Shown: positions 1 through 8,933, counted from the stretch's first letter. The stretch is 64,000 nt of DNA from JAURVT01 sp049059935 (GCF_049059935.1 NZ_JBMGQR010000004.1:1-64000); one strand, 5' to 3'. The notes: generated by a model from the sequence alone, not told the origin. Numbers and translations: made by a program.

Positions 1-782
1 ACGAGACCTGGAACGCCAAGGCCGAGCTGCAGGCGTACGGCGTGCAGCCCGACTGGTTCGGGCTCGGCGACCGCGACCTCGCCACCCACCTGGTGCGCAC
101 GCAGATGCTCTCGGCGGGCTACGGCCTGTCCGACGTCACGCGTGCCCTGTGCCGCCGCTGGGACACCGGCGTCGAGCTGCTGCCGATGAGCGACGACCGC
201 GTCGAGACCCACATCGTGGTCGACGACGACGAGAGCCCCGCCGGGCAGAAGGCCATCCACTTCCAGGAGTACTGGGTGCGCCTGCGCGCCTCGGTGCCCG
301 TGCGCGGCGTCGTCGCGGTGGGCATCGAGGCGGCCACCGCCGGCCCCGGCGTGGTCGAGGCGATCGAGGGCAGCGACGTCGTGGTCGTCGCCCCGTCCAA
401 CCCCATCGTCTCGGTGGGTCCGATCGTCGGCGTCGCCGAGATCCGCGACGCCTTGCGCCGCACGTCGGCGCCCGTGGTCGGGGTCTCCCCCATCGTCGGC
501 GGCGCCGCGGTGCGCGGCATGGCCGACCAGCTGCTCTCGGGCCTCGGGGTCGAGGTCAGCGCGGCGGGCGTCGGACGGCACTACGGCTCGCGGGCCCGCG
601 GCGGGCTGCTCGACGCCTGGCTGGTCGACAGCGGCGACGAGGACGAGGTCGCCACGCTGCGCGAGGCCGGCGTCGAGGCGCACGCGCGTCCCCTCCTGAT
701 GAGCGACGACGCGCTCACCGCGGCGCTCGCCGCCGACACGCTCGAGATCGGGCTGGCCCTGCGCGACCGGGCGTCGTCGTGA
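1..782 (+). CDS. cofD: 2-phospho-L-lactate transferase CofD/FbiA (5' truncated by window edge)
   Basis: Transfers a phospholactyl or phosphoenolpyruvyl moiety to the deazaflavin Fo, making F420-0 or dehydro-F420-0. The open frame enters from beyond base 1, so about 259 codons of a roughly 320-residue protein are visible and the N-terminus is missing. Family signatures are present: a PSNPIVSVGPIV block and, about 40 residues later, SPIVGGAAVRGMADQLL. The stop overlaps the next start as GTGA (779-782), so the gene is translationally coupled to cofE. Function is inferred from these motifs and from the cofE neighbour. Confidence 0.93.
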   Translation, partial: ETWNAKAELQAYGVQPDWFGLGDRDLATHLVRTQMLSAGYGLSDVTRALCRRWDTGVELLPMSDDRVETHIVVDDDESPAGQKAIHFQEYWVRLRASVPVRGVVAVGIEAATAGPGVVEAIEGSDVVVVAPSNPIVSVGPIVGVAEIRDALRRTSAPVVGVSPIVGGAAVRGMADQLLSGLGVEVSAAGVGRHYGSRARGGLLDAWLVDSGDEDEVATLREAGVEAHARPLLMSDDALTAALAADTLEIGLALRDRASS

Positions 783-1729
783 CCCTCGAGGTCGTCCCGG
801 CCCGCGGCTTCCCCGAGGTCGCCGCGGGCGACGACCTCGCCGCCCTCGCGGTGCGGCACCTGCCCGGGCTGCGCGACGGCGACGTCGTCGTGGTGACCAG
901 CAAGGTGGTGAGCAAGGCCGCCGGCCTGGTCGTCCCCGGCGACCGGGCCGACCTGCTCGACGCCGAGACCGACCGGGTGGTCGCCGCCCGGGGGCCGCTG
1001 CGGATCGTCCGCACGCACCACGGCCTGGTGCTCGCCGCCGGCGGCATCGACCGCTCGAACACCGCGGTCGGGACGGCCGTCCCGCTGCCGCGCGACCCCG
1101 ACGGCGACGCGCGCACGATCCGCCGGGCCCTCCACGACGCGACGGGCGCGACGGTGGCCGTGGTCGTCACCGACACGGCGGGCCGCGCGTGGCGCGAGGG
1201 CCAGGTCGACCTCGCGATCGGCGCGGCCGGGCTGCTGCCGCTGCTCGACCTCTCGGGCACCACCGACCCCCACGGCAACGACCTGCAGGTGACGGCCCCC
1301 GCCGTCGCCGACGAGGTCGCCTCGGCCGCCGACCTGGTGGCCGGCAAGCTCGCCGGGGTGCCCGTGGTGCTCGTCCGCGGCCTGGACCCCGCGCTGCTCA
1401 CCGCCGACGACGGGCCGGGCGCCGCGGCGCTCGTCCGCGCCGAGGACACCGACCTGTTCGGGCTCGGCGCCGTCGACGCCGTGCGCGCAGCCGTCCGTCG
1501 CGACGGCCACCGCGGCTTCCCGGTGACGGGGCCCGGCGCGCTCGAGTCGGTCCTGCGGGACGCGTCGGAGGGCACCCCGGTCGAGCTGCGCGCCGAGCGC
1601 GACCGCGTCGAGGTGGTGCCCGCCTCGACGCAGGTCGACGCCCTCGTCGAGGCCGGCGCCGTCGCCGAGCGGGTGCGGGTGCTGGCCGCGGCCCACCGGC
1701 TCGCGGTCGAGGTCGTCGTCACCACCTGA
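779..1729 (+). CDS. cofE: Coenzyme F420-0:L-glutamate ligase, without FbiB nitroreductase domain
   Basis: Adds glutamate residues to F420-0 to build the poly-glutamate tail of F420. The start is GTG 779, overlapping the cofD stop; the same frame opens further upstream inside cofD but coupling favours 779. The 316 residues contain the CofE core (GDVVVVTSKVVSKAAG near the N-terminus, a VTDTAGRAWREGQVD block, DPHGNDLQ). Mycobacterial FbiB is about 448 residues because of a C-terminal FMN domain that reduces dehydro-F420. Here only a short tail of about 70 residues follows the core and no nitroreductase signature is seen, so that activity, if needed, must be encoded elsewhere. Confidence 0.92.
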   Translation: MTLEVVPARGFPEVAAGDDLAALAVRHLPGLRDGDVVVVTSKVVSKAAGLVVPGDRADLLDAETDRVVAARGPLRIVRTHHGLVLAAGGIDRSNTAVGTAVPLPRDPDGDARTIRRALHDATGATVAVVVTDTAGRAWREGQVDLAIGAAGLLPLLDLSGTTDPHGNDLQVTAPAVADEVASAADLVAGKLAGVPVVLVRGLDPALLTADDGPGAAALVRAEDTDLFGLGAVDAVRAAVRRDGHRGFPVTGPGALESVLRDASEGTPVELRAERDRVEVVPASTQVDALVEAGAVAERVRVLAAAHRLAVEVVVTT

Positions 1730-1741
1730 CACGCTGGGGGC

Positions 1742-2449
1742 GTGCCCCACGACACCGTCCCCGCCCTGATCGCGTCCGCCCTGGCGTCCGACCCCGGCCG
1801 CCCGTTCGTCACCTACTACGACGAGGCCACCGGCGAGCGCATCGAGCTCAGCGTCGCCACCACCGCCAACTGGGTGTCCAAGACGGCCAACATGCTGCAG
1901 GACTCACTGGCCGCCGACGACTCCACCACGGTGTCGCTCCGGCTGCCCGCGCACTGGGAGTCGGTGGTGTGGCACCTCGCGTGCTGGAGCGTCGGCTGCA
2001 CCGTGGTCGCGGCGAACGCCGACGCCGACCTCGTGGTGCTCGGCCCGGAGGTGCTGACCGACGACGTGCCCGACGCCGACGAGGTGGTGGCGCTGTCGCT
2101 GCGTCCGCTCGGCGCCCGCTTCGCCGAGGCGCTGCCCGCGGGCGTCGTCGACTACAACGCCGAGGTGCTCGGCCACGGCGACGTGTTCTCCGCCTACGCC
2201 CCACCCACGCCGGCGTCGCACGCCGACCTGGTCGACCGGGGCCGCTCGGCCGCGCTCGAGCCCGGCGAGCGGGTGCTCGTCGTCGGCGACGTCGACGTGG
2301 TCGAGCCCCTGCTGGGCGTGCTCGTGGCGGGCGGGTCGCTCGTGCTGCTGCGCGACTCCTCGGGCGCCGAGGTGCCCGCCGGTCGCGCCGACGACGTCGC
2401 CGCGACCGAGCGGGTCAGCAGGCCGACGCGAGGTCCTGCGTCTCGTTGA
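1742..2449 (+). CDS. TIGR03089 family protein (AMP-binding-like fragment, function unknown)
   Basis: A 235-residue actinobacterial family resembling the N-terminal part of an AMP-dependent synthetase. The protein starts with a PFVTYYDEATGERIELS segment followed by NWVSKTANMLQD, as in adenylate-forming enzymes, but the P-loop and C-terminal catalytic motifs are absent, so enzymatic adenylation is unlikely. GTG 1742 is used as start, 12 bp after cofE. It sits between F420 genes and an LCP gene, an order I remember from mycobacteria (Rv3268 next to the LCP gene Rv3267). Its last 35 bp overlap the convergent LCP gene. Confidence 0.8.
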   Translation: MPHDTVPALIASALASDPGRPFVTYYDEATGERIELSVATTANWVSKTANMLQDSLAADDSTTVSLRLPAHWESVVWHLACWSVGCTVVAANADADLVVLGPEVLTDDVPDADEVVALSLRPLGARFAEALPAGVVDYNAEVLGHGDVFSAYAPPTPASHADLVDRGRSAALEPGERVLVVGDVDVVEPLLGVLVAGGSLVLLRDSSGAEVPAGRADDVAATERVSRPTRGPASR

Positions 2450-3866
2450 CCGTGGTCGAGCGCTCCTTGTCGACGTCGGGCGCCTGACCCGCCGTCTTGG
2501 CCTTCGCCGCCTTCTCGGCCGCCACCTGCTTCTTCGGCTTGGGGACGGTCTTGCCCTCGGAGACGTCGACGGCGCGCGACACCATCGCCCGCACCTCGTC
2601 GAAGTCGGGGTTGGAGGTGTTGATCGCCGGCGGCACCACCGACACCGTCGACACCTTGGCCGAGCGGGCCTTGAGCGCGAGGTCGATGAACGTGTCGAGC
2701 TCGCTCTGCGGGATGTCGGTCTCGAGCATCCGCTTGGAGGAGTTGGCCAGCGAGTTGACGTTCATCAGCACGGTCTGCGGGCTGAGCTGCTGCAGCATCG
2801 CGCTCATCACGCACTTCTGGCGCGCCATGCGCGAGTAGTCGTTGTTGGCGACGCGGCTGCGGGCGAACCAGAGCGTCTCCTTGCCGTCGAGCTTGTAGGT
2901 GCCCTTCTTGACGTACCCGGTGATCGGGGCGCCGATGCCGCCGATCGGGACGCGCTCGGGCACCGTCAGGCGCACGCCGCCGACGGCGTCCACGAGGTCC
3001 TTGAAGCCGTGCAGGTTGACCATCGCGTAGTAGCCGATGTCGAGGCCGGTGGCCTGCGAGACGGCCTGCTTGGTGGCGGCGATGCCCGGGTGGGTGACGC
3101 CGGGGAACAGCTCCTTGTGGTCCTCGGCCCAGGTGTTGACGCCGTTGAGGTAGCAGCCGTCGCAGTCGAAGCCCTTGGGGAACTGCTCGCGCATCGTCGA
3201 CCCCTTGGGGAACGGGACGTTGGCGAGGTTGCGCGGAAGGCCGACGAGGACGGTGCGGCCGGTGTCGGCGTCGATGCTCGCGACCATCAGGGAGTCCGGA
3301 CGCAGGCCGACGCGGCCCTTGCCGGAGTCGGCGCCCAGCAGCAGCACGTTGTAGCGGCCCTGCTCGGCGATCGAGACGGTCTGCTGGCCGAACACGTCGT
3401 CCATGAAGCTCTTCTGGACGGCCATCACGTGGGCGCCGAAGAACAGGCTGCCGGCGGTGACGAAGCACAGCACCGAGTTCACGCCGGTCATGGCCAGGCG
3501 GTGCGGGCGGCGCAGCTCGAGCGGCGCGCCGAGGCGCCAGGCGTCGACGAAGAGCACGACCCACCCGAGCGCGGCGCCGATGAGCAGCATCCGTCCGACC
3601 CACAGCAGCGAGCCGCTGGTGAAGACGCTGAGCAGGCTGCTGCGCGACGTCATCGCGAGGAGGACGAGCACGAGCAGCACCGTCCACGCGGCGAGCCAGC
3701 AGCGGATCGCGATGCGTCCGACGCGCTTGTTGCCCAGGACGAGCTGGGCCGAGCCGGGCATGACGAGGGTCATCGCCATCAGGACGAGGGCCCGGCGGAA
3801 CCGGACCCGGGCCGAGACGTCCTCGGCCGGTTCGGGCCCGAACAGGGGCGTGCGGGGGTGCGACAT
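2415..3866 (-). CDS. LytR-CpsA-Psr (LCP) family protein with multi-pass N-terminus
   Basis: LCP proteins move lipid-linked glycopolymers onto peptidoglycan outside the membrane. The 483-residue protein has about four hydrophobic segments in residues 28-150, then an LCP domain beginning near RYNVLLLGADSG. Family hallmarks are LRPDSLMVAS, an arginine-containing VGLPRNL motif, the D-AVGGV block and a WFARSR motif. The C-terminus is Lys/Ala-rich, low complexity and ends in Cys. In the minus direction a GATACT -10 lies at 3914-3909, and a GAGGA ribosome site is about 9 nt before ATG 3866. It is divergent from a second LCP gene and converges with the TIGR03089 gene with a 35-bp overlap. Confidence 0.92.
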   Translation of the reverse strand: MSHPRTPLFGPEPAEDVSARVRFRRALVLMAMTLVMPGSAQLVLGNKRVGRIAIRCWLAAWTVLLVLVLLAMTSRSSLLSVFTSGSLLWVGRMLLIGAALGWVVLFVDAWRLGAPLELRRPHRLAMTGVNSVLCFVTAGSLFFGAHVMAVQKSFMDDVFGQQTVSIAEQGRYNVLLLGADSGKGRVGLRPDSLMVASIDADTGRTVLVGLPRNLANVPFPKGSTMREQFPKGFDCDGCYLNGVNTWAEDHKELFPGVTHPGIAATKQAVSQATGLDIGYYAMVNLHGFKDLVDAVGGVRLTVPERVPIGGIGAPITGYVKKGTYKLDGKETLWFARSRVANNDYSRMARQKCVMSAMLQQLSPQTVLMNVNSLANSSKRMLETDIPQSELDTFIDLALKARSAKVSTVSVVPPAINTSNPDFDEVRAMVSRAVDVSEGKTVPKPKKQVAAEKAAKAKTAGQAPDVDKERSTTVNETQDLASAC

Positions 3867-3973
3867 GTAAAGAGATCCTCACGGGGGAAGACGCGAGCAG
3901 TGCCCGTCAGTATCACCTCGCCGACGGCCGTGACCTGCGCCGACGCGCCGTGCGCTCGGGTACCGTCGTCGCC

Positions 3974-5164
3974 ATGCCCAACCGCGACCACGGGCCCGGC
4001 GAGGGCTCCTCGTCCGAGGACAAGTACGGCTGGCTCTACGGCGGCCCCTCGGACTCCAGCAGCCCGCCGGCCTCCCCGCCGCGGTCGGACCTCCCCCCGC
4101 CCGCGCTGCCTCCCCCGTCGTGGGCCAGCACGCGGGACGCCTCGAGCCGCAGCGGCGGTGGAGGCCCGGTCCCGCCGACCGATCGTCGGGCGTCCCGCTC
4201 CCCGCGCCCCAAGGGCAACGGCCGGCGCACCCGCCGCATCGTGCTCGCCCTCGTGCTGGCGTGGGTCGTCTTCCTCGTCGCGGTGCCGATCTGGGCGTGG
4301 AGCAAGATCAACAAGGTGGACGCCGCGCCCGACGGCGACCGTCCGGGCGAGCAGCCCGGCCAGACCTTCCTGCTCGTCGGCTCCGACAGCCGCGCCGGGC
4401 TGAGCAAGGAGCAGCAGAAGCAGCTCACCACCGGCTCGGTCGGGGGCAACCGCACCGACACGATCATGCTGATGCACACCGGCAGCGGCCCGACGCTGCT
4501 GCTGTCGATCCCCCGTGACTCCCAGGTCCAGATCCCCGGGCGCGGGCGCGGCAAGATCAACTCCGCCTACGCCATCGGCGGCCCGAAGCTGCTGGTGGAG
4601 ACGATCGAGGAGAACACCGGGGTGCGGGTCGACGACTACGTCGAGATCGGCTTCGGGGGCTTCGTCAACATCGTCGACGCGGTCGGCGGCGTGCAGATCT
4701 GCCCGAAGAAGAACCTCAAGGACAAGGACGCCGGCATCAACCTGAAGGCCGGCTGCCAGGAGGCCGACGGCCCGACGGCCCTGGGCTACGCGCGGTCGCG
4801 CAAGCAGTACGCCGACTCCGACATCAGCCGCGTGCAGAGCCAGCGCGAGGTGCTGGGGGCGATCGCGGGCGAGGCCAAGTCGCCCTGGACGGTGCTCAAC
4901 CCCGTCCGCTACGCCCGCGTGGCCGGCAGCGGTGCGTCGTCGTTGACGATCGGCGAGGACGTCGGGCCCCTCGCGCTCGGGCGCTTCGCGCTCGGGCTGT
5001 CGTCGGCGATGGGCGGCGGCGGGCTCAACTGCACCGTGCCGATCGCCGACCTCAGCGTCCGCTGGGACCGTGAGAGGGCGCTGAAGATGTTCGGGTACAT
5101 CAAGCAGGACCGCACCGCCGACATCGGTGACCTGTGCACCGCCAACGGCCAGGTGGGCGGCTGA
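3974..5164 (+). CDS. LCP family protein, single N-terminal membrane anchor
   Basis: A second glycopolymer-transferase-type LCP protein, 396 residues. It has a Pro/Ser-rich cytoplasmic N-terminus of about 90 residues, one transmembrane helix (VLALVLAWVVFLVAVPIWAW), then the LCP domain with FLLVGSDSR, NRTDTIMLMH, LSIPRDSQV, VDAVGGV and GYARSR. ATG 3974 is chosen over the upstream GTG 3950 because a TACCGT -10 (3961-3966) lies 7 nt before it, the leaderless spacing seen throughout this window. It is divergent from the other LCP gene with a 107-bp shared promoter region. The aldolase gene follows after 1 bp, which may put the sugar cluster partly under this promoter. Confidence 0.92.
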   Translation: MPNRDHGPGEGSSSEDKYGWLYGGPSDSSSPPASPPRSDLPPPALPPPSWASTRDASSRSGGGGPVPPTDRRASRSPRPKGNGRRTRRIVLALVLAWVVFLVAVPIWAWSKINKVDAAPDGDRPGEQPGQTFLLVGSDSRAGLSKEQQKQLTTGSVGGNRTDTIMLMHTGSGPTLLLSIPRDSQVQIPGRGRGKINSAYAIGGPKLLVETIEENTGVRVDDYVEIGFGGFVNIVDAVGGVQICPKKNLKDKDAGINLKAGCQEADGPTALGYARSRKQYADSDISRVQSQREVLGAIAGEAKSPWTVLNPVRYARVAGSGASSLTIGEDVGPLALGRFALGLSSAMGGGGLNCTVPIADLSVRWDRERALKMFGYIKQDRTADIGDLCTANGQVGG

Positions 5165-5165
5165 C

Positions 5166-6011
5166 GTGGCACTCGTCCCCGCCGCCGTCCTCCTCGACGA
5201 CGCCCGTGAGGCCGACGTCGCCGTCGGCGCCTTCAACGTCATCACGCTCGAGCACGCCGAGGCGGTCGTCGCCGGCGCCGAGCGCGCCGGGCGTCCGGTC
5301 GTGCTCCAGCTCAGCGAGAACGCGATCGCGTTCCACCGCTCCCCCGACGCGATCGCCGCGGCGTGCGTCGCGGTGGCGCGGGAGGCGTCGGTCGACGTCG
5401 CGCTGCACCTCGACCACGTCACCGGCGACGCCCTGGTGCGACGCACGGCCGAGCTCGGGTTCAGCTCGGTGATGTACGACGGGTCGACGCACCCGTACGA
5501 GCAGAACGTCGCCGCCACCGCTGACGCGGCAACCTGGGCGTCGGAGAACGGCGTCTGGCTGGAGGCCGAGCTCGGCGAGGTGGGCGGCAAGGACGGTGCG
5601 CACGCGCCCGGCGTCCGCACCGACCCCGCCGAGGCCGCCGCGTTCGTCGACGCGACCGGCGTCGACTCCCTCGCGGTCGCGGTGGGCTCCTCGCACGCGA
5701 TGACCACCCAGGACGCCCGCCTCGACCACGACCTGATCCGCGCCCTGCGCGACGCCGTGCCGGTGCCGCTCGTCCTGCACGGCTCGTCCGGCGTGCCCGA
5801 CGACGAGCTGCGCGCCGCCGTCGAGGCCGGGATGGTCAAGATCAACGTCGGGACGGCGCTCAACGTCGCGTTCACCGGCGCGGTGCGTGCCCGCCTGGCC
5901 TCCGACGACGCGGTCACCGATCCGCGGAAGTACCTGGCCGGCGCGCGCGACGCGGTGAGCGACGTCGTCGCCCACGTGCTCGGCGTGCTGGCGCTCAGTC
6001 CTGGTTCGTGA
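5166..6011 (+). CDS. Class II aldolase, tagatose/fructose-bisphosphate type (KbaY/GatY/FbaA)
   Basis: A zinc-dependent aldolase expected to cleave a ketohexose-1,6-bisphosphate to dihydroxyacetone phosphate and glyceraldehyde-3-phosphate. The 281 residues match the roughly 285 of the KbaY/GatY branch. Visible motifs: a VGAFNV N-terminus, the zinc-binding HLDH, SVMYDGS, ELGEVGGKDGAH, the HGSSGVPDDEL phosphate loop and KINVGTAL. GTG 5166 directly follows the LCP stop. With AgaS and a sugar kinase downstream, tagatose-1,6-bisphosphate from galactosamine is a plausible substrate; fructose-1,6-bisphosphate remains possible. The 3' end overlaps the convergent GntR gene by 17 bp. Confidence 0.85.
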   Translation: MALVPAAVLLDDAREADVAVGAFNVITLEHAEAVVAGAERAGRPVVLQLSENAIAFHRSPDAIAAACVAVAREASVDVALHLDHVTGDALVRRTAELGFSSVMYDGSTHPYEQNVAATADAATWASENGVWLEAELGEVGGKDGAHAPGVRTDPAEAAAFVDATGVDSLAVAVGSSHAMTTQDARLDHDLIRALRDAVPVPLVLHGSSGVPDDELRAAVEAGMVKINVGTALNVAFTGAVRARLASDDAVTDPRKYLAGARDAVSDVVAHVLGVLALSPGS

Positions 6012-6759
6012 TGGACGCGCGGAACCGGTAGCGGTCGCCGCGGTACGCAGCCACGGTGTACTCCAGCGGCCGGTGGTCCTGGTTGTACGACAGCTGGGTG
6101 GCCACCAGCACCGGCACCGCGAGGCCGGCGAGCTCGAGCAGGCGCTCCTCGTCGGCGTCGGCCTGCCGCGCCTCGACCGAGTAGTCGGCGACGCGCGGCA
6201 CCTGCGGCGGACGACCGGCCGCGAGCGTCGCGTACAGGGAGGCGTCCGCGAAGTCGGTGTCGGCCAGCGCCGGGCACATCGCGAGCGGCAGCCGGTTGCG
6301 CTCGTGCACGACGACCAGGCCCTCGAGCGAGCGGAGCCGGACGAGGTCGAACAGCTCGGTGCCGGGCGCCACCCGCAGCACCTCGGCCTCGGCGACGGTG
6401 CACGGACGCACCTGCTGCGCGAGCACCTCGGCGGTCGTCGCGATGCCGTGCATCGTCGCCCAGTCGGCGAAGCCCTGCACGTGGGCACCGGGCGCCGGCG
6501 CCGAGCCCTCGTCGTCGACGAACCAGCCGCGCGACGCCGACGGGCGCACCACCCGTCGGCGCTCCAGCTCGGCGAGCGCGGACCGCACCGTCACCCGCGA
6601 CACCCCGTAGCGCTGGGTGAGCACCCGCTCGGACGGCAGGCGGTCGCCGGGACGCGCGCCCGCGTCGACGAGGTCGTCGCGCAGGCGCCCGGCCACCTGC
6701 TCGAACAGCGGCAGCGCGTCGTCGGAGAGGAGTCCCCGGGGCAGTCGCTCGTCTGACAT
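5995..6759 (-). CDS. GntR/HutC-family (UTRA) transcriptional regulator
   Basis: A 254-residue repressor-type regulator with an N-terminal winged helix (RPGDRLPSERVLTQRYGVSRVTVRSAL; quoted here only as a family landmark spanning residues about 36-61) and a C-terminal UTRA ligand domain of the kind that senses phosphorylated amino sugars in NagR/YvoA and AgaR-like proteins. ATG 6759 is preceded on the minus strand by TATGGT 6 nt upstream, a leaderless promoter. An inverted repeat at 6758-6778 covers that promoter and touches the start codon, so autorepression is likely, with control of the divergent agaS promoter. Ligand identity is inferred from context only. Confidence 0.88.
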   Translation of the reverse strand: MSDERLPRGLLSDDALPLFEQVAGRLRDDLVDAGARPGDRLPSERVLTQRYGVSRVTVRSALAELERRRVVRPSASRGWFVDDEGSAPAPGAHVQGFADWATMHGIATTAEVLAQQVRPCTVAEAEVLRVAPGTELFDLVRLRSLEGLVVVHERNRLPLAMCPALADTDFADASLYATLAAGRPPQVPRVADYSVEARQADADEERLLELAGLAVPVLVATQLSYNQDHRPLEYTVAAYRGDRYRFRASITNQD

Positions 6760-6778
6760 ACCGGTACCATACCAGTAT
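6758..6778. promoter_or_regulatory. Inverted-repeat operator, probable GntR binding site
   Basis: Arms ATACCGGTA (6758-6766) and TACCAGTAT (6770-6778) are inverted repeats matching at 8 of 9 positions around a CCA spacer. The site overlaps the minus-strand -10 (TATGGT) of the GntR gene and lies just upstream of the plus-strand -35 of agaS. A dual role in autoregulation and control of agaS is inferred from position. Confidence 0.7.
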
Positions 6779-6785
6779 CAGACAG

Positions 6786-6814
6786 TTGACGGACCGGTGA
6801 GCGCGGCCTACCGT
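6786..6814 (+). promoter_or_regulatory. Promoter of agaS operon (-35 TTGACG, 17 bp, -10 TACCGT)
   Basis: TTGACG at 6786-6791 and TACCGT at 6809-6814 are separated by 17 bp, a good sigma-70-type match. The -10 ends 6 nt before GTG 6821, so the transcript should be leaderless. The operator lies 7 bp upstream of the -35. Confidence 0.75.
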
Positions 6815-6820
6815 CCGCAC

Positions 6821-7972
6821 GTGACCTCGACCTCCACCAAGCCCCTGCTCGCCGCCGACGCCGACGGCGCGGGGGCCACCACGCAGGAGATCGCGCAGCA
6901 GCCGCGACTGTGGCGCGAGCTGGCCCAGCAGGCCGCGGACGACCGCGAGACCACCGACTTCCTCGCACCGGTCCTGTCCCGACCGGACCTGCGGATCGTG
7001 CTCACGGGCGCCGGCACGTCGGCCTTCGGCGGCGAGATCCTGGCGCCCGCGCTGCGCCGCGCCACCGGCCGCCGGGTCGACGCCGTCGCCACCACCGACG
7101 TCGTCAGCGACCCGTACGGCGCCTTCGCCGAGGACGTCCCGACGCTCCTGGTGTCGTTCGCGCGCTCGGGCGACAGCCCCGAGAGCGTCGCCGCGACCGC
7201 GCTGGCCGACCGGCTGCTCACCGACGTCCACCACCTGCTCGTCACCTGCAACCCCGACGGCGCGCTCGCCCGTGACCACGGGCAGCGGGTGTCGTCCCGG
7301 GTGCTGCTGATGCCCGAGGGCGCGAACGACCGCGGATTCGCCATGACCTCGAGCCTGACGTGCATGACGCTGGCGGTGCTCCTCGCGCTCGGCCGCGTCG
7401 ACCGGGCCGACGTCGAGCGCCTCGCGTCCGCCGTCGAGGTCGCGCTCCCCACGCTCGAGCTGGACGCGGCCTCGCACGCCGACCTCGACCCCGTCGCGCG
7501 CGTCGTGCACCTGGGCAGCGGGCCGCTGACGGGCCTCGCCCGCGAGTCGGCGCTGAAGCTGCTCGAGCTCACCGCCGGCCGCGTGGCGACGTTCTTCGAC
7601 TCGGCCCTGGGGTTCCGGCACGGCCCCAAGGCGCTGCTCGACGACAGCACGCTGGTCGTCGTCCACGTGTCGACCGACCCCTACACCCGCGCGTACGACC
7701 TCGACATCGTCACCGAGCTCACCGGTGCGCTGCCGGCCGGACGGCTCGTCGTGGTGAGCGCCGAGCGCCTGCCGCTCGACGCCGAGCAGTGGACCTTCCC
7801 GTCCCTCGCGGGCGACCGGGACGAGCTCGTCGCGCTCGCCTACGTCGTGGCGTCCCAGGTGCTGGCCCTGCGCACCTCGCTCGCACTCGGCCTGACGCCG
7901 GACGACCCGTTCCCGAGCGGGGAGGTGAACCGTGTCGTCGCCGGCGTCACCATCCACGCGCTCGACGCCTGA
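6821..7972 (+). CDS. agaS: AgaS-type SIS-domain sugar isomerase/deaminase
   Basis: A double SIS-domain protein expected to act on a phosphorylated amino sugar such as galactosamine-6-phosphate, giving a ketohexose-6-phosphate. At 383 residues it matches the length of E. coli AgaS. SIS landmarks are IVLTGAGTSAFGGE, VSFARSGDSPES and the second-domain LGSGPLTGLARESALKLLE followed by FRHGPK. GTG 6821 is chosen because a textbook promoter ends 6 nt upstream. The end overlaps the kinase start by 41 bp. A glucosamine-6-phosphate-specific enzyme of the GlmS-isomerase type is the main alternative. Confidence 0.82.
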   Translation: MTSTSTKPLLAADADGAGATTQEIAQQPRLWRELAQQAADDRETTDFLAPVLSRPDLRIVLTGAGTSAFGGEILAPALRRATGRRVDAVATTDVVSDPYGAFAEDVPTLLVSFARSGDSPESVAATALADRLLTDVHHLLVTCNPDGALARDHGQRVSSRVLLMPEGANDRGFAMTSSLTCMTLAVLLALGRVDRADVERLASAVEVALPTLELDAASHADLDPVARVVHLGSGPLTGLARESALKLLELTAGRVATFFDSALGFRHGPKALLDDSTLVVVHVSTDPYTRAYDLDIVTELTGALPAGRLVVVSAERLPLDAEQWTFPSLAGDRDELVALAYVVASQVLALRTSLALGLTPDDPFPSGEVNRVVAGVTIHALDA

Positions 7973-8933
7973 CCGCCGCGCCGAGACCTACCTCGGCGTC
8001 GACGGCGGCGGCACCAAGACCGCGCTGTGCGTCCTGCGGGGCGACGGGCGGGTGCTCGCGCGAGTCGAGGCGCCCAGCTGCTACTACCTCGGCCAGGACA
8101 TCTCCCTGGTCGAGAAGGTGCTCGACCAGGGCGTCACCGAGGTCTGCGCGGCGGCGGACGTCCGTCCGTCCGACCTCTCCCACGCGTTCTTCGGCCTGCC
8201 CGGGTACGGCGAGGTGAGCGGCGACCTGGCCGCCCTGGACGCCGCGCCCGCCGCCGTCCTCGGCCACGACCGGTACCGCTGCGACAACGACATGGTCTGC
8301 GGCTGGGCCGGCTCCCTGGGTGCCAGCGACGGCATCAACGTCGTCTGCGGCACCGGCTCGATGACGTACGGCGAGCGCCGCTCCCACGGGATGCGCGTGG
8401 GCGGCTGGGGTGAGGTGTTCGGCGACGAGGGCTCGGCCTACTGGATCGCCGTGCGCGGCCTCGGCCTGTTCTCGCAGATGAGCGACGGACGTCGTCCGCG
8501 CGGCCCGCTCCACGCGCTGCTCCGCGAGCACCTCGCGCTCGAGACCGACCTCGACCTCGTCGACGTCGTGCTCAACCGCTGGGGCGGCGCGCGCGGCGAG
8601 GTCGCCGCCCTCAGCCGGGTCGTCGTCGCGGCGGCCGAGCAGGGCGACGCCCTGGCCGAGTCGATCCTGCACGAGGCCGCGCACGCGCTCGTCGACCTCG
8701 TCGAGGCCACCCGCGTCGGCCTGGGCTGGGACGACGGCAGCACCGTCCCCGTCTCGTGGTCGGGCGGCGTGTTCGCCTCCACCGTCGTGCGCGAGTCGTT
8801 CACCCGCGGGCTCGAGCTGCGCTCGCCGCACTACGAGCTGCGCACCCCGCAGCACGACCCCGTCGTCGGCGCCGCCCTCTACGCCGCCCGCCTCCACGGC
8901 ACCCCCGTCACCGCACCCCTCGAGGAGACCTGA
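7932..8933 (+). CDS. BadF/BadG/BcrA/BcrD-type ATPase, probable N-acetylhexosamine kinase
   Basis: An ASKHA-fold kinase of 333 residues, likely phosphorylating an amino sugar so that AgaS and the aldolase can degrade it. The phosphate-1 motif is YLGVDGGGTKTA; the second is CGTGSMTYGE followed by GGWGEVFGDEGSAYWI, characteristic of N-acetylglucosamine kinases; a WSGGVF adenosine motif lies near the C-terminus. GTG 7932 lies inside the agaS 3' end (41-bp overlap), so co-translation is likely. A start a few codons later is possible because the first 20 residues are Ser/Pro-rich. Confidence 0.82.
   Translation: MSSPASPSTRSTPDRRAETYLGVDGGGTKTALCVLRGDGRVLARVEAPSCYYLGQDISLVEKVLDQGVTEVCAAADVRPSDLSHAFFGLPGYGEVSGDLAALDAAPAAVLGHDRYRCDNDMVCGWAGSLGASDGINVVCGTGSMTYGERRSHGMRVGGWGEVFGDEGSAYWIAVRGLGLFSQMSDGRRPRGPLHALLREHLALETDLDLVDVVLNRWGGARGEVAALSRVVVAAAEQGDALAESILHEAAHALVDLVEATRVGLGWDDGSTVPVSWSGGVFASTVVRESFTRGLELRSPHYELRTPQHDPVVGAALYAARLHGTPVTAPLEET

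Noticed and set aside
3779..7957. A 1,392-codon minus-strand open frame across the sugar cluster
   Set aside because: It crosses several well-supported genes and its translation has no recognisable domain; it is a GC-driven artefact.
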